Below the pieces are notes generated by a model. The model was not told the DNA's origin, ran no database searches, and saw only the letters and a list, made by a program, of their open reading frames with translations. A stretch of DNA of 43,716 bases from Bacteroidales bacterium. GTDB lineage: Bacteria; Bacteroidota; Bacteroidia; Bacteroidales; VadinHA17. Location: NCBI GenBank assembly GCA_003141525.1, contig PLML01000055.1, forward strand, positions 1-43,716, in the 5' to 3' direction. Numbering within the stretch: the first letter of the stretch is position 1; each line of letters starts with the position of its first letter. Positions 41,638 through 43,716 of the stretch are shown here, in pieces. A program made the position numbers and the translations under genes.

Positions 41638-41645
41638 CAAATTTA
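41638..41645 (-). promoter_or_regulatory. -7 element of the GT2-GT39 operon
   Basis: On the minus strand TAAATTTG matches TAnnTTTG, 32 bp before the proposed start at 41605. It lies within the longer reading frame, supporting the shorter start. Confidence 0.5.
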
Positions 41646-41759
41646 AACAGATATTCTGAATTCCTGATTCCAGTTAATAAAATGCTGAAATTTTGTAATG
41701 AGGTATTTGTGGTATGATTGAACAAGTATACTTAACTTCACGTTTGATAGAAATACATT

Positions 41760-43716
41760 ATGGAAGAAAGAAATACTATAGGCTGGCAAAATTTCCTGCC
41801 AGGATATCCCTGGTTCAGGTGCAAAGGATGTTACGGGATAACAGCTTATTCGGAATTTATGCCCCCGCCGCGCCTGGGCTATAAACCGTATGGCAAACCT
41901 GATAATCGTATTTTACAGGAAGATGATCCGTTTGGGTGGGAAATCTCAGAAATGGAAGAGGAATATGAACTTAAGCCGGGGATTGAACATATTGGCCATC
42001 AAATTATGAGTAATATTCTGAAACTTGGCAAGGGCCTTCCGGAACATTTTATAAGCGGACATGGTGGAGAGAACCTGTTGAATAACCCATACTGGCCATC
42101 TGAACTGGCTAATCATGCCGGATCATTATTACACGAAAGGTATGTGACATTACTGCCGCTTATGCTTTCCCGAACCCAGGATGATAAGGGAAGAGTTATC
42201 TGGACTTTCTTCGGAAACAGCATTCATAAACCTGAACAGGTTTTCTGGAAAAGTTTTTTTTCTGCACCGGGCAGAGAAATATCTGAAACTGAATCTACAT
42301 CTTTCTTTACCGGACTTTTATCTGAAGCATATGGAGAAAACATAAATGATGGTGAATCTCTTTATAATGCGGGATTCAGGATAATGACTTCCGACGGATC
42401 TTTGCTTCCGGCATGGACAAAGAGATTTATTATAAAAGACGATTCATTATTCAATAATGTAAGATATCTATTGACATTCAGACCTTTCAGCCAGATGTCT
42501 GAAACATTAAAAAATAAATACCTGTCAGGTAATTTATCGCTTATTCCATTTCCGGGGAGCCTTGTATTCTGGGGCATGCCTGGTTACCTCCGGCTGAAAA
42601 AAGAACTCCCGGTAACTGCACAGATCCCGTTATTGAACCTTGTTGCAAGGAACAGGGGGATTGGTGGTTTGAGGGTAACCCAATCGGGATGGCTTCATGA
42701 GCCTCATCCTGGCAGTAAAAACCTGATAATGAATGAAAATCTTATTCAGCATTCATATCATCGTACTAATCGCTGGCAGCGTATCCAACGATATCAGGAT
42801 GAACTAAATGAGGTAGGGCATAAGATGAGGTTGATAAAAGCCTTGTTCAGTACTGAACCCGATGCTATGGGTTTGTATGACAAGCCATTAGCATGTAACA
42901 GCCACCTATGGAACAATAAATTCGAACTTCTGTTAAACGGGCCCAAAGCAGGAAAGAGAAAAATAACGGAGGTTGAGAAGACCCTTCTAAAAGGAGGATT
43001 ATTTGGTTACAGGTTCTTTTATCCACCTATGCGTGTAGGGGAGCATGAAATATATCTTCACAGGCCTCTTGTAGCTTTTATACCTGCTAAATATGATAAG
43101 ATTGAGATAAGGACTGAATCTTTATATGGATATATCACTGGTTATCACGATAGTGACAGAGATATGTCAAATCCGGTTGAACTTTGGCCAAGGATGCAGA
43201 AACGTGACCTGTATCTTTCTGCCCTTCATGATTTCAATACGGTTAATGATCATTATGCTCATCAAACTTCTTTTAACATTATCTCATTGCTTGAGAGCTG
43301 GGAGATGCAGAAGCGAAAGCTCTTAAAAAGATCATTTGCACAAAACCTTTTAAACATAGCAAAACATAAAACGCTTGAACATTGGTTTGAAGAACTGGAT
43401 ACTCATCTTTGCTCTCCGGGAAAAGCGGGTCAGATACAGAAGGATCTTGGAAAAATTATAGAGGAGCAGTATGATTCTACTCTTCCTGAACCACTTACTT
43501 TCGCTGAGACCTCCACAAGAAAGTTTGAAGAGAGCTGGTGGAATGATATAAAATTCCTGGCGCAGGGCGAATTCATCTACAAGGATAATGCTGATATAAT
43601 GCTTGATGACGTCACTCTTTCGCTGGTACAGAAACAAAAGCGTGATCTTGAACAACTGGGTGAATATCTTCTTGGAAGATACCGTAAAGTGATATCTGAT
43701 ACCGGCATGGAAGGTC
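41760..43716 (+). CDS. Large uncharacterised protein, 3' end outside window
   Basis: An open frame of 652 codons from ATG 41760 runs to the right edge without a stop. It starts MEERNTIGWQNFLPGYPWFR, with CKGC at 21-24, then FMPPPRLGYKPYG. No signal peptide or transmembrane segment is visible in the translated part. The composition is rich in Trp, His, Tyr and Phe and the sequence has the codon use of its neighbours, so it is a real gene. I do not recognise a family. Segments such as VIWTFFGNSIHKPEQVFW and GLYDKPLACNSHLWNN look conserved in style. It is divergent from the GT2 gene. Any function would be a guess. Confidence 0.75.
   Translation, partial: MEERNTIGWQNFLPGYPWFRCKGCYGITAYSEFMPPPRLGYKPYGKPDNRILQEDDPFGWEISEMEEEYELKPGIEHIGHQIMSNILKLGKGLPEHFISGHGGENLLNNPYWPSELANHAGSLLHERYVTLLPLMLSRTQDDKGRVIWTFFGNSIHKPEQVFWKSFFSAPGREISETESTSFFTGLLSEAYGENINDGESLYNAGFRIMTSDGSLLPAWTKRFIIKDDSLFNNVRYLLTFRPFSQMSETLKNKYLSGNLSLIPFPGSLVFWGMPGYLRLKKELPVTAQIPLLNLVARNRGIGGLRVTQSGWLHEPHPGSKNLIMNENLIQHSYHRTNRWQRIQRYQDELNEVGHKMRLIKALFSTEPDAMGLYDKPLACNSHLWNNKFELLLNGPKAGKRKITEVEKTLLKGGLFGYRFFYPPMRVGEHEIYLHRPLVAFIPAKYDKIEIRTESLYGYITGYHDSDRDMSNPVELWPRMQKRDLYLSALHDFNTVNDHYAHQTSFNIISLLESWEMQKRKLLKRSFAQNLLNIAKHKTLEHWFEELDTHLCSPGKAGQIQKDLGKIIEEQYDSTLPEPLTFAETSTRKFEESWWNDIKFLAQGEFIYKDNADIMLDDVTLSLVQKQKRDLEQLGEYLLGRYRKVISDTGMEG

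Noticed and set aside
1-43716. CRISPR arrays, tRNA or rRNA genes, prophage
   Set aside because: No regularly spaced identical repeats, no cloverleaf-like sequences and no phage structural genes were seen on reading; a dedicated scan was not possible.

Overview
The window looks like a chromosomal segment of a low-GC Bacteroidota, probably Bacteroidales or Marinilabiliales-like. The sequence shows Bacteroidota-type promoters (TAnnTTTG, in two places with a TTTG about 20 bp upstream) and mostly weak ribosome binding sites. Many secreted proteins begin MKK and cleave after an alanine-glutamine. The families are also typical of the phylum: DUF5916, PepSY-like half-domain proteins, DUF4197, DUF6629, an extended cold-shock protein and a Tyr/Trp-rich secreted protein. 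I cannot name the genus. I saw no rRNA, tRNA, CRISPR array, prophage or complete insertion sequence.

Region 1 (1-3.9 kb) has the 5' end of a DUF5916 secreted protein, a NagA-type deacetylase, a Tat translocase subunit (TatA/E) and an amidase lipoprotein. It ends in a pair of 29-bp palindromes. Region 2 (3.9-9.4 kb) is a tight five-gene operon: XdhC, a MocA-like cytidylyltransferase, a [2Fe-2S] subunit, a Tat-signal molybdopterin subunit and an acetyltransferase. It encodes a two-subunit periplasmic molybdenum hydroxylase with its cofactor-maturation genes. Region 3 (9.4-11.9 kb) is an OmpR/histidine-kinase pair followed by a secreted PepSY-like protein, whose promoter carries an 11-bp-phased direct repeat.

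Region 4 (11.9-19.1 kb) holds a Tat-exported Gfo/Idh/MocA oxidoreductase and TIM-barrel isomerase, a mutarotase-fold protein, a three-repeat secreted protein, a glycine-rich secreted protein, a Met-rich Spy-like lipoprotein and a ChbG/YdjC-like deacetylase. The theme is extracytoplasmic carbohydrate and envelope work.

Region 5 (19.2-25 kb) is the most interesting block. A receiver-only protein, a hybrid kinase with receiver and Hpt domains, an NtrC-family sigma-54 activator and a membrane-anchored coiled-coil protein lie on the same strand. Matching inverted repeats TTCTCA-N3-TGAGAA sit upstream of the first and last of these genes, each roughly 85-100 bp from a sigma-54-like promoter candidate. 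This reads as a self-contained, autoregulated phosphorelay whose nearest output is the coiled-coil protein.

Region 6 (25-33.5 kb) has a Tyr/Trp-rich repeat protein, a truncated DUF6629 gene coupled to an L,D-transpeptidase, lipoprotein and cupin genes, a rubredoxin-like membrane protein, an alcohol dehydrogenase, and a free-standing SecD periplasmic-head homologue. Region 7 (33.5-43.7 kb) has DUF4197, a short-chain dehydrogenase, two GT2 glycosyltransferases, a GT39 glycosyltransferase, a probable outer-membrane protein, a cold-shock protein and a small transglycosylase. It ends in a large unrecognised open frame that runs off the window.
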